Shown: one piece after another, positions 32,658 through 43,797 of the stretch
Numbering within the stretch: the first letter of the stretch is position 1
Layout: each line of letters starts with the position of its first letter
NCBI GenBank assembly: GCA_029204045.2
Contig: CM055065.1
Span: 9,306,521-9,370,520 of the forward strand
From: Tillandsia leiboldiana
Lineage: Eukaryota; Streptophyta; Magnoliopsida; Poales; Bromeliaceae
DNA: 64,000 bases
Direction of reading: 5' to 3'
The notes under the pieces: generated by a model
What the model was told of the DNA's origin: nothing
Databases searched by the model: none
The model's input: the letters and a program-made list of their open reading frames with translations, nothing else
Position numbers and translations under genes: made by a program

Positions 32658-34505
32658 ATTGGCCTTGCCGGGATGATACTGTATGCTCAGGTCATAATCC
32701 CTTCAACAGCTCTAGCCACCGGCGTTGCCTCAAATTGAGCTCCTTCTGAGTAAACAAATACTTCAGACTCTTGTGGTCGGTAAATATCTCACAGTGCTCT
32801 CCGTAAAGGTAATGTCGCCACAACTTCAAAGCGAATACTACAACGGCTAGCTCCAAATCATGCGTAGGGTAATTCTTCTCATAATCCTTTAACTGGCGTG
32901 AGGCATAAGCAATTACCCTACCATGCTGCATCAACACACAACCTAAGCCGCTGTGGGAGGCATCACTGTAAACTACGAATCCCTCTCCCATCACTGGCAA
33001 TGCAAGAACCGGTGCTGATATCAACCTCAGCTTCAACTCCTCGAAGCTCTACTGGCACTGCTCAGTCCAAACAAATCTGGTCCCCTTCATTGTCAAATGG
33101 GTGAGGGGAGTAGAGAGTTTCGCAAAACCCTCTACGAACCGTCGATAGTAACCTGCTAGGCCCAAAAAGCTCCTAACCTCTGTCACCGTCGTAGGTCTAG
33201 GCCAATCCCGAACGGCATCAATCTTCGTCGGGTCTACCGTCACTCTTGCGGCTGAAACCACATGGCCTAAAATGAAACCTCCCGAAGCCAAAATGTGCAC
33301 TTTTTTAACTTGGCATACAACTTCTTCTCTCTCAGAAGTTGCAGTACTACCCTCAAGTGCTCCTCATGCTCTATGTCACTTCGGGAGTAAACCAAGTTGT
33401 CATCGATGAATACTACTACGAACCGGTCCAAGTACGACTGAAATACTCGGTTCATCAAATCCATAAAGGCGGCAGGTGCATTAGTCAGTCCAAATGGCAT
33501 CACTGTAAACTCGTAATGCCCATACCGCGTTTTGAATGCTGTCTTGCACACGTCCTCGGCCTTCACCCTCAACTGGTGGTAACCGGATTGAAGGTCTATC
33601 TTCGAGAAGACCACAGCTCCTTGAAGCTGATCAAATAAGTCATCAATCTGTGGGAGGGGATACTTATTCCGGATGGTCACTTTGTTCAGATCTCTGTAAT
33701 CCACACACAATCTAAGTGATCCATCCTTCATTTTCACAAATAAAATTGGTGCTCTCCACGGACAAACACTGGGTCTAACAAACCCTCTATCCATCAAATC
33801 TTGCAATTGAGCCTTCAGCTCTCTCAATTCTACAGGTGCCATCCTGTAAGGTGCCTTGAAGATTGGTGCAGTTCCAGGGACTACATCAATCACGAACTCT
33901 ATCTCTCTATCCGACGGCATAGAAGATAGCTCTGGGGGAAATACATCCAGATACTCACGGACAATAGGGACGTCCTCGAGGCCGGGCATCACCGTAGGCA
34001 CCTCCACTACAGCCGCTAGAAAAGCGATACAACCACAACTCAACATCTGTCGTGCTCTGGCGGAAGATACAGTCACCGCAAACAACGTGCTCTGGCATCC
34101 TCTATAAACATACTCCTCCTGACCCGGCTCACAGAGGGTCACCGTCCTCTCTCTACAATCAATGGTAGCATAGTACTGGGATAACCAATCCATACCCAAC
34201 ACTTCATCAAAATCTCGGAGCTGACATAGGACCAACAAATCAATGGACAAAATCCAGGGTCCTATCTGCACTGGGCAGGACCGACAACACTCATCTACGT
34301 GCAATACGTGATCTAGAACCTGAACCTCACGTGCACAAGCTAACGGTCCTATCTCTAGCCCATTCGATGATGCAAATGCTCTACTGATGAATGAGTGCGA
34401 TGCTCCAGTATCAAATAATGCTCTAGTACGAGTAGAGGAGATCAAAATCATACCTGCTACCACCTGATTAGCTGCCAAAGAGTCCTCAACGTGAGCGGAA
34501 TACAC
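32658..34505 (-). pseudogene. gypsy A protease, reverse transcriptase and RNase H
   Basis: Downward from 34505: RVYSAHVEDS, aspartic protease FDTGASHSF near 34415, and RT with fingers/palm blocks (FIVDVVPG-like, RMAPVELRELKAQLQDL, LRLCVDYRDLN, IDDLFDQLQGA, SKIDLQSGYHQL). The catalytic VFIDDNLVYSRS is near 33395. A one-base shift at about 33265-33300 moves the frame. A TAG near 33046 and an extra base near 32690 break the RNase H part (VYSDASHSGLG, ASRQLKDYEKNYPTHDLEL). RT copies element RNA into cDNA in the particle. The 412-codon protease-RT stretch is open but cannot give a complete polyprotein. The region ends at solo LTR E. Confidence 0.92.
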
Positions 34506-35763
34506 TCGCCCGCTTTGAGGTGGTCGCCTATCTGGCTGTCGCGAAGAGGTGGCCCGACCTGCCTGGCCATAACTCGGCGAAGGAGGTGTCGATGCTGCCG
34601 ATGGTGCTGGCGACCCTACACTCGGGCAAGACGACGCAAAATGACCCGGCTGGCCACAATGAAACCACCGGCCCTACTACTGCTAACACTGCGAGGGAGC
34701 ATGAGGCCAGCCGGTCGGGCTGCCTCTGCTGCTGCGGCTGCTGCTGCTGCGGCTGCTGCTGCCTCGGCTGACGGAAACCTCCTGGCCTCTGTCTCCTCTG
34801 AGACCCACGACCCTAAGACTAGTATCGTGGCAGCCTCGGGGGTTTCGATCTACTGGACTATCCAAAATCGGGTGGCACTGGACGCTTCTCTCCGGAGCCG
34901 GTCCCTAGTGCTCTATCCCTCTCAGACATAACCACTGATCCTTGGTCAACCCACCGAGCATGCACTATCGCTGCATCTAGCGTCGGCGCTCGCTGTGAAT
35001 GTACAAAGTGATAGGTATCCCGATGCAGTCCCCTCTCAAACAAGTCAACCTTCTAGGCCTCATCTCGGGCAACATGGGGCACACTACTCAACAGTCGCAG
35101 AAACTCGCGGACATACTCCTGAAGGGGTCGACTCCCCTGCTGTAGGCGTCTCAAATCCCCTTCCAGTTTCTGCTTTGCACTGTCGGGAAAGAAGGCCCCG
35201 AGCAATAAAGCACGAAACTCACTCCAAGTCATCAACTGGACTCCAGGTGGTCCAACAGATCGAACTTGACGCCACCAGGTCTCGGCGTCCTTCTCCAAGA
35301 AGTGCGTGGCCAGATACACTTGATGCTTCTCTTCGATGAACAAGTTCTCGAACAGCTTTTCCAATGCTGCGATCCAGTTCTCTACCTCCCAGGGCTCTAA
35401 GCTCTGCCCTGAAAACTGCGGGGAATGGAACTGGCTGATATATGACAATCGATCTGTAAGCTCTCGCTGCTCCTGTACCGTCAATGGTACAATCTGGGTC
35501 GACGTCGACGATGTCGCGACCGAAGGTACTACAGGCAATACTACAGGAGATGCTTTCCGCTCGAGCATGCGCATCATGCGCTCCATGTTCTATTCCTGGC
35601 GCCTAGCCGTCTCCTCCTAGCGTCGCAACGCCTCTGACATCTGAGCTACCTGGGCCCTTAACTCTCGGACCTCACTCTCCTCCGTTTGCTAAGCCTCCCG
35701 CTGCTCGGGCTCCTCATCTGATGCAGGATGCGCCCTCGTCGTTGCACGACGTCTCGGAGGCAT
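34506..35763 (-). pseudogene. gag: gypsy A gag
   Basis: Starts MPPRRR at 35763. An N-terminal coiled coil (VRELRAQVAQMSEALRRQE) is followed by a stop near 35590. The capsid domain (TDRLSYISQFHSPQFSGQ, LEPWEVENWIAALEKLFE, ETWWRQVRS, LQEYVREFLRLLS) lies near 35060-35480, with another stop near 35055. A P/Q-rich stretch then leads to a zinc knuckle near 34660 in which the first cysteine is tryptophan (W-x2-C-x4-H-x4-C). Comparison shows what gypsy D lacks, namely the whole capsid domain. The gene is dead in this copy. Confidence 0.88.
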
Positions 35764-36042
35764 CGTAGACAACTGCAACAAAACCAAACGTCAGGACCAA
35801 GAAATCTTTCGGCCCAATCAAGCGAAAGTCTAAAACATGTTACCCCTTCTAAAGCATTATGTTGTCTGCACCAACATAGCCACTTTAGAGAATAAGCATG
35901 CGAAATCACTCACCCCAATTCCCTTGGGGAGGTACAGACTCAATCAGGAATCTCGCTAAAGTCACATCTCTCACGATAGTCATCCTACTGTCCAACCACA
36001 AGCTGAGGGTTTCTAAGTCCTCAACGACCTATATGACCTAGG

Positions 36043-36053
36043 CTCTGATACCA
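36043..36053 (-). other. primer-binding site of gypsy A
   Basis: CTCTGATACCA, reverse complement of TGGTATCAGAG, 8 bases from the 5' LTR. Confidence 0.88.
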
Positions 36054-36061
36054 CTCTAGTC

Positions 36062-37891
36062 TATCACGCCCCGGGGTCGAAACTGCAACCCGGGCTCGCC
36101 AACAGATTCGCCATCCGTACGGGAATCCCCGCACAGATGAAGCGTGTACCCTGCAAAGTCAGATCTATAGCTAAACATATATCAGAGCTAAAATAAAACT
36201 AGTAGCTATAGATACCAGGAAATGAACATCTGAATATACAAAATCCACAATACATAGTCTCTCCCGCTATGTAAATAAATATACAATCCCAGACTGTCCA
36301 GTACAAAAGTGTAAACTCAAAAATAACGGGTACATCTACCTCTGACTCTCAAAATAAAAAGGGAAGGGAGCTACTCGGCCATGCCCTTACCTCGATCCGC
36401 TGTCTCCGCTCGAACAGACGCCGGAACAGCTGCCTCTGGAAAACCTGTCACCAATATCCACGGTATGCCCACTAAGTCTACTGGAGATAAAATAATAGGT
36501 ATGCGGGTAATAATAAAGCTGAAATGAAACTACAACTAATATGCCTCAAGTATCATACTCAAGGGAAAACTCAACTAAGAACATGCTATGCATCCACTCG
36601 CTCACGAGGTGCTCACATCAACCCAAATCTCAATGACTGCCAAACCTGGTCCAGTCAAGCCTGCGCCCCCTAGTGTATCAACTAGGGTTCTACCGGTACT
36701 CCAACCCGGTCCAAAGCTCAATCTGATCGCCCGGTACTCCAACCCGGTCCAATCGGAATATCACAATATCACGCAAAGCAGCCTCATCAGGCGCATCATC
36801 ATCATCGCATCCGGAGTGGCTCTCTAGGGGAGCGACCCCACCAAGGAAAAGCATGTCATCTGTCTCAAAAAGCAGCATCTGCAGGCTATAATCCACGATC
36901 AAACAGATCGGAAACTCGAATGCCAACAATCTCACAATCATGTCTAGCTCGGAGAATCCTCCACGACTCAATCTGACAAAGCCCATAAGACCCCCAAGAC
37001 ACTAGAAAATCCATCCACTGAGTCAAGAAAAATCCAGTCGGCCCCCAGGCACGATGATATATGCATCCTGAACCTATCCAACCTCTCTGGGCGATCACAA
37101 AATTTAAAAGCTATTTTTAAATCCCATTTTTCATTATAACGGTTCCACGATTTTTAAAATGGTTCAGAAGCAACTCTAGTGCCAAGTAACCATGCAGTCT
37201 AGTATCATATGATGTCAGAAGCCTACTAAAAATAATCTGGGGTTCTGGTTATCATTCTGTAATTTTCTAGGCAACTATCAGATTTACCAGCTATAATAAC
37301 AGATAACCTAGACATGCTAAACATGCATACAATAGCATTAGAGGGCATTCCACAAAGCTTGGAAGAATACCTATTTGCTCCCACTCAAACCAGGAAATTA
37401 CCACGCTGCCCCCAAGTTCTGGAGGCTGAGTACCGGTACTCGGGATCCCAGTACCGGTACCCAAACACAAAAACCCCAACCCGAGGCCAAATCTGCCCAG
37501 TCCAACACAGTGTATCGGTACCCGCCTCCGCGTTCTGGTACTCAAGCCAAAAGGGATATGGGGTACCGGTACGCGTGGTCCAGTACCGGTACCCAGGGAC
37601 TTAGAAAATTTTCCACAGTTTTCCCCAGCCGAAACTCTCTGTCGGTTTCCTTTTTAATTCGCTCCGGTACCCAACCTCGTGTACCGGTACGCAATGTCCC
37701 AAAATGCTGCATACAGCTGGGGGCTCCCAATCTCGAAGCCGCCAACTCACTTTTCGATCCGGGGACTCCCGCGTCAATCCAAAACGACCCGAACTCAAGC
37801 GTAATCATATTCTGAACATGCTACGGGCGATCCCACCGCACTATGCCAATCTGCGGAGTCGGTGCACAACACAAAGCCCCGGTACTCTACA
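36062..37891 (-). repeat. 5' LTR of gypsy A
   Basis: 1830 bp; its 3' terminal CA is decayed (TATCACG on plus instead of TGTCACG). Compared with 10043-12604 it lacks about 700 bp after 37366 and about 53 bp after GTCACC near 36450, the latter flanked by GTCACC in the intact copy. It carries about 20 bp that the other LTR lost near 37520. Confidence 0.9.
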
Positions 37892-37896
37892 CCTTC

Positions 37897-38024
37897 AATG
37901 AATCACAGTCATCGAACTAGAATTGAAGAAGAAATACAAATCTTTGACCAAGTTGGTAAAGAAGATTTTTGCGAAGTTGGGTTGCACCAGTTCTGAGGAT
38001 TTCGACTCTGGAAAACATGGATGA
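37897..38024 (+). pseudogene. copia G envelope-like ORF, C-terminal end
   Basis: Continuation of 9663-10042 across gypsy A. One stop lies just after the junction, then a lysine-rich helix and KLGCTSSED as in the C-terminus of F's ORF (48830-48862), ending at TGA 38022-38024. Confidence 0.82.
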
Positions 38025-38675
38025 AGTTTTTTTTAACAGTTTCTGTTTTGCAGGTTTTTAAATTTGCTTACTTTTTTTTTGCAAATTTTCCCCTCTTTCA
38101 TTTTGGCTTGTTTAAGTGACAAAAAGGGGGAGAGAAAACTGAGAACAAGTGATGGATCAGACTACCTGACTAACTATTCTACTAACCATTTGGTTTGTAA
38201 TATTCTAACTTTTACCAAGTTGGTAGATAGAACATGAACAAGTGACAGGAAGGTATGAGCTTGAACAAGTGACGGGTAGGTATGGACATTTGAAACTTTT
38301 TGAATCTGAACTATGACTTTTGAAATTCTATTGATATATGATATGTGAACCTTGATTGTCTATTTTCATACATATCTGAAAATTAATACCATAAGTTAAA
38401 TAAATGTAAACTCTCTGGTTACTTACTAAATTAAAATTCTTGAGGTATTAATGATTTCTTTTGTCAAGAATTGTTTCTTTTGCAGAGAGCACAAGATTTA
38501 AACACTCCTTGGTTTTGTCTAAGTCTAGAGTTTGTTTTAGCAGTTAAATCTTGTATTCATTCATTTTTGGATTATTCTTGTGTATTTTTATTGTATGGTG
38601 ATAGCAACAAAAATTATTTTTTGATTTATTTTCGTGGATTAATTGTTTTGTCACGAAACCGCCAAAGGCGGAGAT
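38025..38675 (+). other. non-coding 3' interior of copia G
   Basis: Closely related to 48863-49536 of F. It holds a splice-acceptor-like TTTTGCAG near 38053, the internal polypurine stretch AAAAAGGGGGAGAGA (38122-38136), a second acceptor-like TTTTGCAG near 38485 and the terminal tract GCCAAAGGCGGAGAT ahead of the LTR. Confidence 0.75.
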
Positions 38676-39951
38676 TGTTAAGGATTTTTGTATCGGGGTA
38701 TTTCGTGAAGTACTTTGAGTCTTGAAGATTGAAGTTGAAGACTTGAAGATCACATACATCAATCTCATGAAGAATGGATTCAAAATGATCAAGTATGTTA
38801 AATTAAATATTTTTGATGATTTAAATACATTCTTGTAGTTTAGAAACACTTGGAATAATTTTCATTGTATAAAAATTAAAACTGGACATTTTATATGTTC
38901 TGGATTCGGATCAGCCACATCCAGTCCGGACCCCGAACATGGTTTGGTTCATGCGAAATTCCAGTCCGGATCAACCTCTATCCAGTCCGGACCCCGAACC
39001 TTATTTTTGATATATCGCATGAATCAGTCCCGATCAGGAAATTCCAGTCCAGGCCCAGAACTATTTTTCAGGAAATTTTCTTGAAAAAAACGACAGTCCA
39101 GATCAGTCAAAATCCAGTCCGGACCGCCGTGCGGGAAAAAAATCTGTTAAGTCAGTTTTTGATTCTTATCTTTTTCCAAAAGGTTTCTAACCTATAAATA
39201 GACCCAAAAGTTCATCTTTTAGGGTATCCCAAGGGGGGATCAAAGGTATTCCAAAAGGGAATCAAAGGTAATCCACGTATAGAGAAGAAAAGGTAAACAC
39301 CGTTGATTTTAGGTTTTCTTTCTCTATACTTATCGATTTGATTCGAGGTTTTTTTTTTTCAATCTCGTTTTTCTTTTGAAGAATCAAATCGATGAATACT
39401 TAGATGGTGTTTTCTTTTCTATCTATATTGATCTGAGTATTCAAATATCATCACCACCAATAAACAAAACAACAATTTCCGAAAGGACAATCGGCGCGTG
39501 GATTCGCGTGGCCTTGTGGATTCAAGGTGCTTATCGCTTTCGTGGATTCGGAGCGAGGTGCGTTCGTGTGATCGATTCGTACCTAAATTGGTGAAGACCG
39601 TAGATTCGGTTGGACTTCGTGGATTCGAAGTTGAAGACGCAAATTGTGTGATCGAGGAACGTTGTGGAGTGAGCGGAGAAGATCCACTAGTGTATGGAAA
39701 AGGTTGAGTCGTAGTGTTACGTTATATCACCTTGTACGTGTTTAATCTTAGTGGATTTCACCGTGTTATCGGTCCCGTGGTATTTTACTCCTGTGATGGA
39801 GTTTTCCACGTAAAATCTTACGTACTTTATTTATTTTCCGCATTGGGTTATTTTTTTACGCAAAGATTTTTGAGTTTTATAGTTTACACCTATTCACCCC
39901 CTCTCTAGGTGGTTTTTTTCCTATTTAGATCCTTGGATCCCATAACCCACA
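38676..39951 (+). repeat. 3' LTR of copia G
   Basis: Starts TGTTAAGGATTTTTG after the polypurine tract and ends CCCACA. U3 has four TCCGGA sites (38915-39125), TATAAATA is at 39193-39200, and the stem-loop array is at 39494-39631. The 5' LTR, gag and pol of G are absent; the left edge of G is the TRIM at 9662. Confidence 0.88.
39494..39631 (+). other. stem-loop array with TGGATT loops, copia G
   Basis: Stems GCGCG/CGCGT, CCTTG/CAAGG, a GCTTTCG/CGGAGC-type imperfect stem, GACCG/CGGTT (loop TAGATT) and ACTTCG/CGAAGT. They share the loop but mostly not the stem sequence with I. Confidence 0.8.
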
Positions 39952-40571
39952 CTTGCTTGAGGTATTTGGAGTGTGTTGTGAGCTCCTGGAGGTTTCCCTT
40001 GGACGTTGGCAGAGGTGCGCGCGACCGGGGTGCCGAGGTGTTGTTCCGGCTGATACTTAACAGAGAGCGACTCCGCGCTTCACCGACTTCGGCTTGGCCT
40101 GTGGATAGTGATCCAAGTGGGTTGGAATTCTTTCAAACTTTGTGGAATGCCCTCTAATGCTATTGTATGCATGTTTAGCATGTCTAGTTTATCTATTGTT
40201 ATAGCTGGTAATCTGATAGTTGCTTAGAAAATTACAGAATGACAACATGAGCCCCAGATATTTTTAGTATGATCTTGAGACTTTTTGACACTAGATTGTA
40301 TGGTTAGTTGACATCAGAACTGCATCTGAACCGTTTTAATAATCGCTAAACCCGTTTTAATGAAAAACTGGCTTTAAAAATAGTTTTCAAACATTGAGAT
40401 CACCTAGAGGGGTTGGATAGGTTCAGGATGCATGTACTCTCGTGCCTGGGGCCGAGTGGATTTTTATTGACTCAGTGGATGGGTTTTCTAGTCTCTTGGG
40501 GGTTTTGTGGGCCTTATCAGATTGAGTCGTGGAGGGTTCTGCGACCTAGACATGATTGTGGGATAGTTAGG
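39952..40571 (+). repeat. gypsy LTR fragment J (A family)
   Basis: Aligns with A's LTR read in reverse (for example TGTGGAATGCCCTCTAATGC near 40139). It is cut on the left by G and on the right by H's LTR start at 40572. The remainder is off the window or deleted. Confidence 0.8.
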
Positions 40572-42377
40572 TGTAGTGTCCACGGTCTGCGTACGATACT
40601 ACTTTCAGTACTCATGATATTTTTCTTCGTATTTTTCGTATGTCCTTTTGGTCGGGTTTGTATTCCATTATGTAGGGCTCAAAAAATGGAAAACGATGGT
40701 GTGATCGGCTCGAAATTCCGGTAAGCGGAACTCCCGATGTGATATTTCTAAAGTTGATATAAAAGAAGTGTTTAGAACACTCATTTCGGCTTTTGAATGC
40801 TTTGAAATACGTGCCAACACACGATGTGATTTTTGAAGGCTTTTGAACACGAATCGAGGGAGAAACGGTTGAATTAAGAGATTGGGTTGCTACAAAAGGT
40901 GAAATTGTTGCAAAAAGATTCAGTTTGTTAAAAAGTGGTTAGGGTTGTTACGAACTCTCTTATAAATAGGGGAACCGGGGATCGAGTCCTACTTTATGCA
41001 CTCAAGAGAGAGGTTAGAACCCTAGTTTTTGAATTTGTAACAAGTGAGATCATCGTCTTCTTTCTCGAAGGCTTCGTCGAAGAACGGGAGCGGGAATCGG
41101 CATCGTGGTGGGGCGACGGAGGAGGGAGCACCGATAGAACGGGAGACTGGAGAGCGGAGGACGGAGCCGGGCATCGTACCGTCACTTTCTCCGACCAAAA
41201 TATGTGTTTTGATGGTTTTCGATATCTCTTGTGAGGTTCCGATGGTGTTTTCAAGAATCTTGTTAGGTTCTTTAAGTCATTGGTGGAGTCGGCTGCTGCG
41301 TGCGATATGAGCGTTGTGGTCGGACGGGAGGCCGCCGCCGCCGTCGATAGAGATGGGAGGCCGCCGCTGCCGTCACCGTGGTTGGGAAGCCGCCACCGCT
41401 GTTGTAATGAGAACGGGAGGCCGCCACCGCCAACCGTAGGGCAACACCACCGCGCAGCACGAGACACGGAGCCGAACCACCAAGGGGCATCGTCGCCGGG
41501 GAGTCGCCGCGTGAGGGACGCCACCCGCACGTGGGGCCGCACCATGCGGGGCGCCGCCCGCACGGGGGCGCCCATGCTGGGCGCCATGTGGGGCACTGCT
41601 CGCATGGAGGTCGCGCCATGCGGGGCGCCACCCACATGGGGGACCATGTGGGCGGTGCCCCGCATGGGGCCACCCATGCGGGGCGCCGCCCGCATGGTGG
41701 CCGTGCCCATGTGGGGCGCCGGCCGCATGGGGGCCGCGACCGTGCGGAGCATCGGCCGCCAATTACGGGGTCGTTCCGCCGTTGCTGGAGATCGAGGCAT
41801 CACCGTTTCGCTATGTTTTGGGTTGAACATCGCTCCGACGAGCAATATTTTACCCAAGGCATTGCCGGGACATCGTTTAGAACCCCGACTTGTATTTTTC
41901 CGTTACGATGATGTTCATAACGATGGTTTTTGGGTGATTGTGGGAGTTTTCACACCGTTTTCTTCGCAGCTTGAGAAGGGTAATCTAACTAAGGTAGGGG
42001 ATGTTGTTGAACCATGGTGTCTGGCCTTTCTCTCCCTTTTATTTTAATTTGTGTTTTTGGCATAACTGTTCTGACGAAAAAGAAGGTCAAGGTGTTGTTT
42101 ATTTGGCAAAATTGGTACATACAAAAAGAGGACAAGACAAGACGCATGACTTTATCGGGTACAACTACCACGATTTAGTCTATAGTTACAGGTTTTGAGG
42201 TTCATGGCGCTATCACGTACACCAGCGGTTTGGCCACCGCAAGGGTGTACTTTTTCGGAGAAGTTGGTCTAAGGACCCGTGAACTCTACGTGGGGATTAT
42301 GTAGGGGCCCTCCGAGGTGTTAAGGAGAGGGTTAGAAGAGTACCAAAGGATTGAGTAAGGTTGGTTATTCCTTAGTG
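40572..42377 (+). repeat. gypsy H 5' LTR, segment 1
   Basis: Starts TGTAGTGTCC inside J. It matches E and P in patches (GATCGG...GAATTCCG, and the hairpin GCGGT-TTGGCC-ACCGC at 42225-42240). TATA box at 40961-40968, GC-rich leader 41320-41760 with CATGCGGGGCGCC-type degenerate repeats. It ends at the CTTAG duplication of copia F. ORFs on both strands at 41000-42050 are compositional. Confidence 0.8.
40961..40968 (+). promoter_or_regulatory. TATA box of gypsy H LTR
   Basis: TATAAATA followed by GGGGAACC and a plausible leader start 25-35 bp downstream. Confidence 0.7.
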
Positions 42378-42599
42378 TTAAGGAATTTGTCTTGGCGTAT
42401 TTCGTGAAATGGTTAAGTCTTGAAGATTGAAGATGAAGATGGTTGGATCATTTACCTCAATCTCAAGAAAGAAGAATTCAAAAAGATCAGGTACGTTTAA
42501 CTAAATATGTTTGGTGATCCGAATACTTCTTACAGTGTAGAAACACTTGGATGGATTCTTAATCGCATAAAAGTCAAAAACTTGACATGTTATATGTTC

Positions 42600-42895
42600 A
42601 GGATCCGGATCAGGGTACTACAGTCCGGACCCCGAACATAGGGTAGTTCATGCGCAATTCCAGTTCGGAACACATTTTGTTCAGTCCGGACCCCGAACGT
42701 GGAATTTACAGAAACTGCATGAACAGTCCGGATCGTGGTTCTTCAGTCCGGACCCCGAACGTGGAATTTGCAGAAACTGCATGAACAGTCCGGACTGTGG
42801 GATTTCAGTCCGGACCCCGAACGTGGTTTTTCTAGAAAAATTCTATTTAATGACGACAGTCGGGATCGCATTATTTCAGTCCGGACTGTCGACCC
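42600..42895 (+). promoter_or_regulatory. TCCGGA palindrome cluster in U3 of copia F
   Basis: Eight exact TCCGGA sites, four of them in the longer repeat CAGTCCGGACCCCGAAC, directly upstream of the TATA box. The 3' LTR has the same cluster (49760-50045) with some decayed sites; I and G have four each. Confidence 0.55.
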
Positions 42896-43257
42896 GAAAA
42901 CTTCCAGATAAGGTTGGTTTTTTATTCTTATCCACTTCCAATGGTTTCTAACCTATAAGTAAACCCTAATTCTATCTTTTAGGGTAATCCACAATAAGTT
43001 TTTTTATCTCCGTAAATGAACGAGGAAAATAAACGGATGAAAAACTTATTGATCCACATATAGAGAAGAAAGGAAATAACTAGATTTAATTCTATGTTTT
43101 ATTCATCTATATTGATTAATTTGATTCTATGTTATCATACTCAGATTTTGAGTAGAATCAAATTAATGAATACTTAGATGGTATTTCCGATCTATCTTTG
43201 ATCTAAGTATTCGGCGGATCATCACCACCAACAAAACAACGATTTTCCCCAAAATCG

Positions 43258-43460
43258 GCACGTGGATTCGCGTGGCCTTGTGGATTCAAGGTGCTACCGC
43301 TCTCGTGGATTCGGAGCGAGGTACATTCGTGGATTCGAGACATACTACTTGGTGGAGACCGTGGATTCGGTCAGACGTCGTGGACTCGACGTTGGACGTC
43401 GTGGACTCGACGTTGGACGCCGTGGATTCGGCGTTGGACGCAAATCGTGGATTCGAGGCG
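43258..43460 (+). other. array of nine stem-loops with TGGATT/TGGACT loops, copia F leader
   Basis: Clear stems: CCTTG/CAAGG (43276-43291), a bulged CGCTC-TCG/CG-GAGCG (43298-43318), GACCG/CGGTC (43357-43372), ACGTCG/CGACGT twice with loop TGGACT (43375-43392 and 43396-43413) and ACGCCG/CGGCGT (43417-43434). Weaker ones are at the start, at 43326-43339 and near 43445. The 3' LTR copy is 50419-50598 and has one unit fewer. Confidence 0.85.
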
Positions 43461-43797
43461 CGTTGCGGAGCGAGCGGAGAAGATCAACTCGGAGCGTATG
43501 GAAAAAGGTTGAGTCGTCTGTGAGTGCGTTATATCACCTTTGTACGTGTTATAATCTTAGTTGATTTCACCATGTTATCGGTCCCGTGGTTTTTTACTCC
43601 TGGTTTTGGAGTTTTCCACGTAAGAATCTTGCGTGTTATTTTTCATTTCCCCATTGGGTTTTATTACGCAAAGATTTTTGAGTGTTTATTGTTTACACCT
43701 ATTCACCCCCCCTCTAGGTGTTTTTTTTTCCCCTATTTAGATCCATATTAGATATAACCCAACAAGTGGTATCAGAGCGGGAATAGGGTTGTAAACA

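Larger units (their letters stand above)
10043..37891 (-). mobile_element. gypsy A (Tekay-like), host of nested insertions
   Basis: Minus-strand element with TG...CA ends and duplication CCTTC on both sides. In its own orientation it reads: 5' LTR 37891-36062, primer site 36053-36043, gag 35763-34506, protease/RT/RNase H 34505-32658, insertion E, integrase N-part 29011-28396, insertion B plus D, integrase C-part and chromodomain 13497-12657, polypurine tract by 12605, and 3' LTR 12604-10043. About 9 kb belongs to A itself. Its reading frames carry many stops and shifts. Confidence 0.9.
42378..43764 (+). repeat. 5' LTR of copia F
   Basis: 1387 bp. It has eight TCCGGA sites (42600-42895), TATAAG at 42954-42959 and nine stem-loops at 43258-43460. 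It is two bases from the primer site TGGTATCAGAGC at 43767-43778. Confidence 0.95.
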
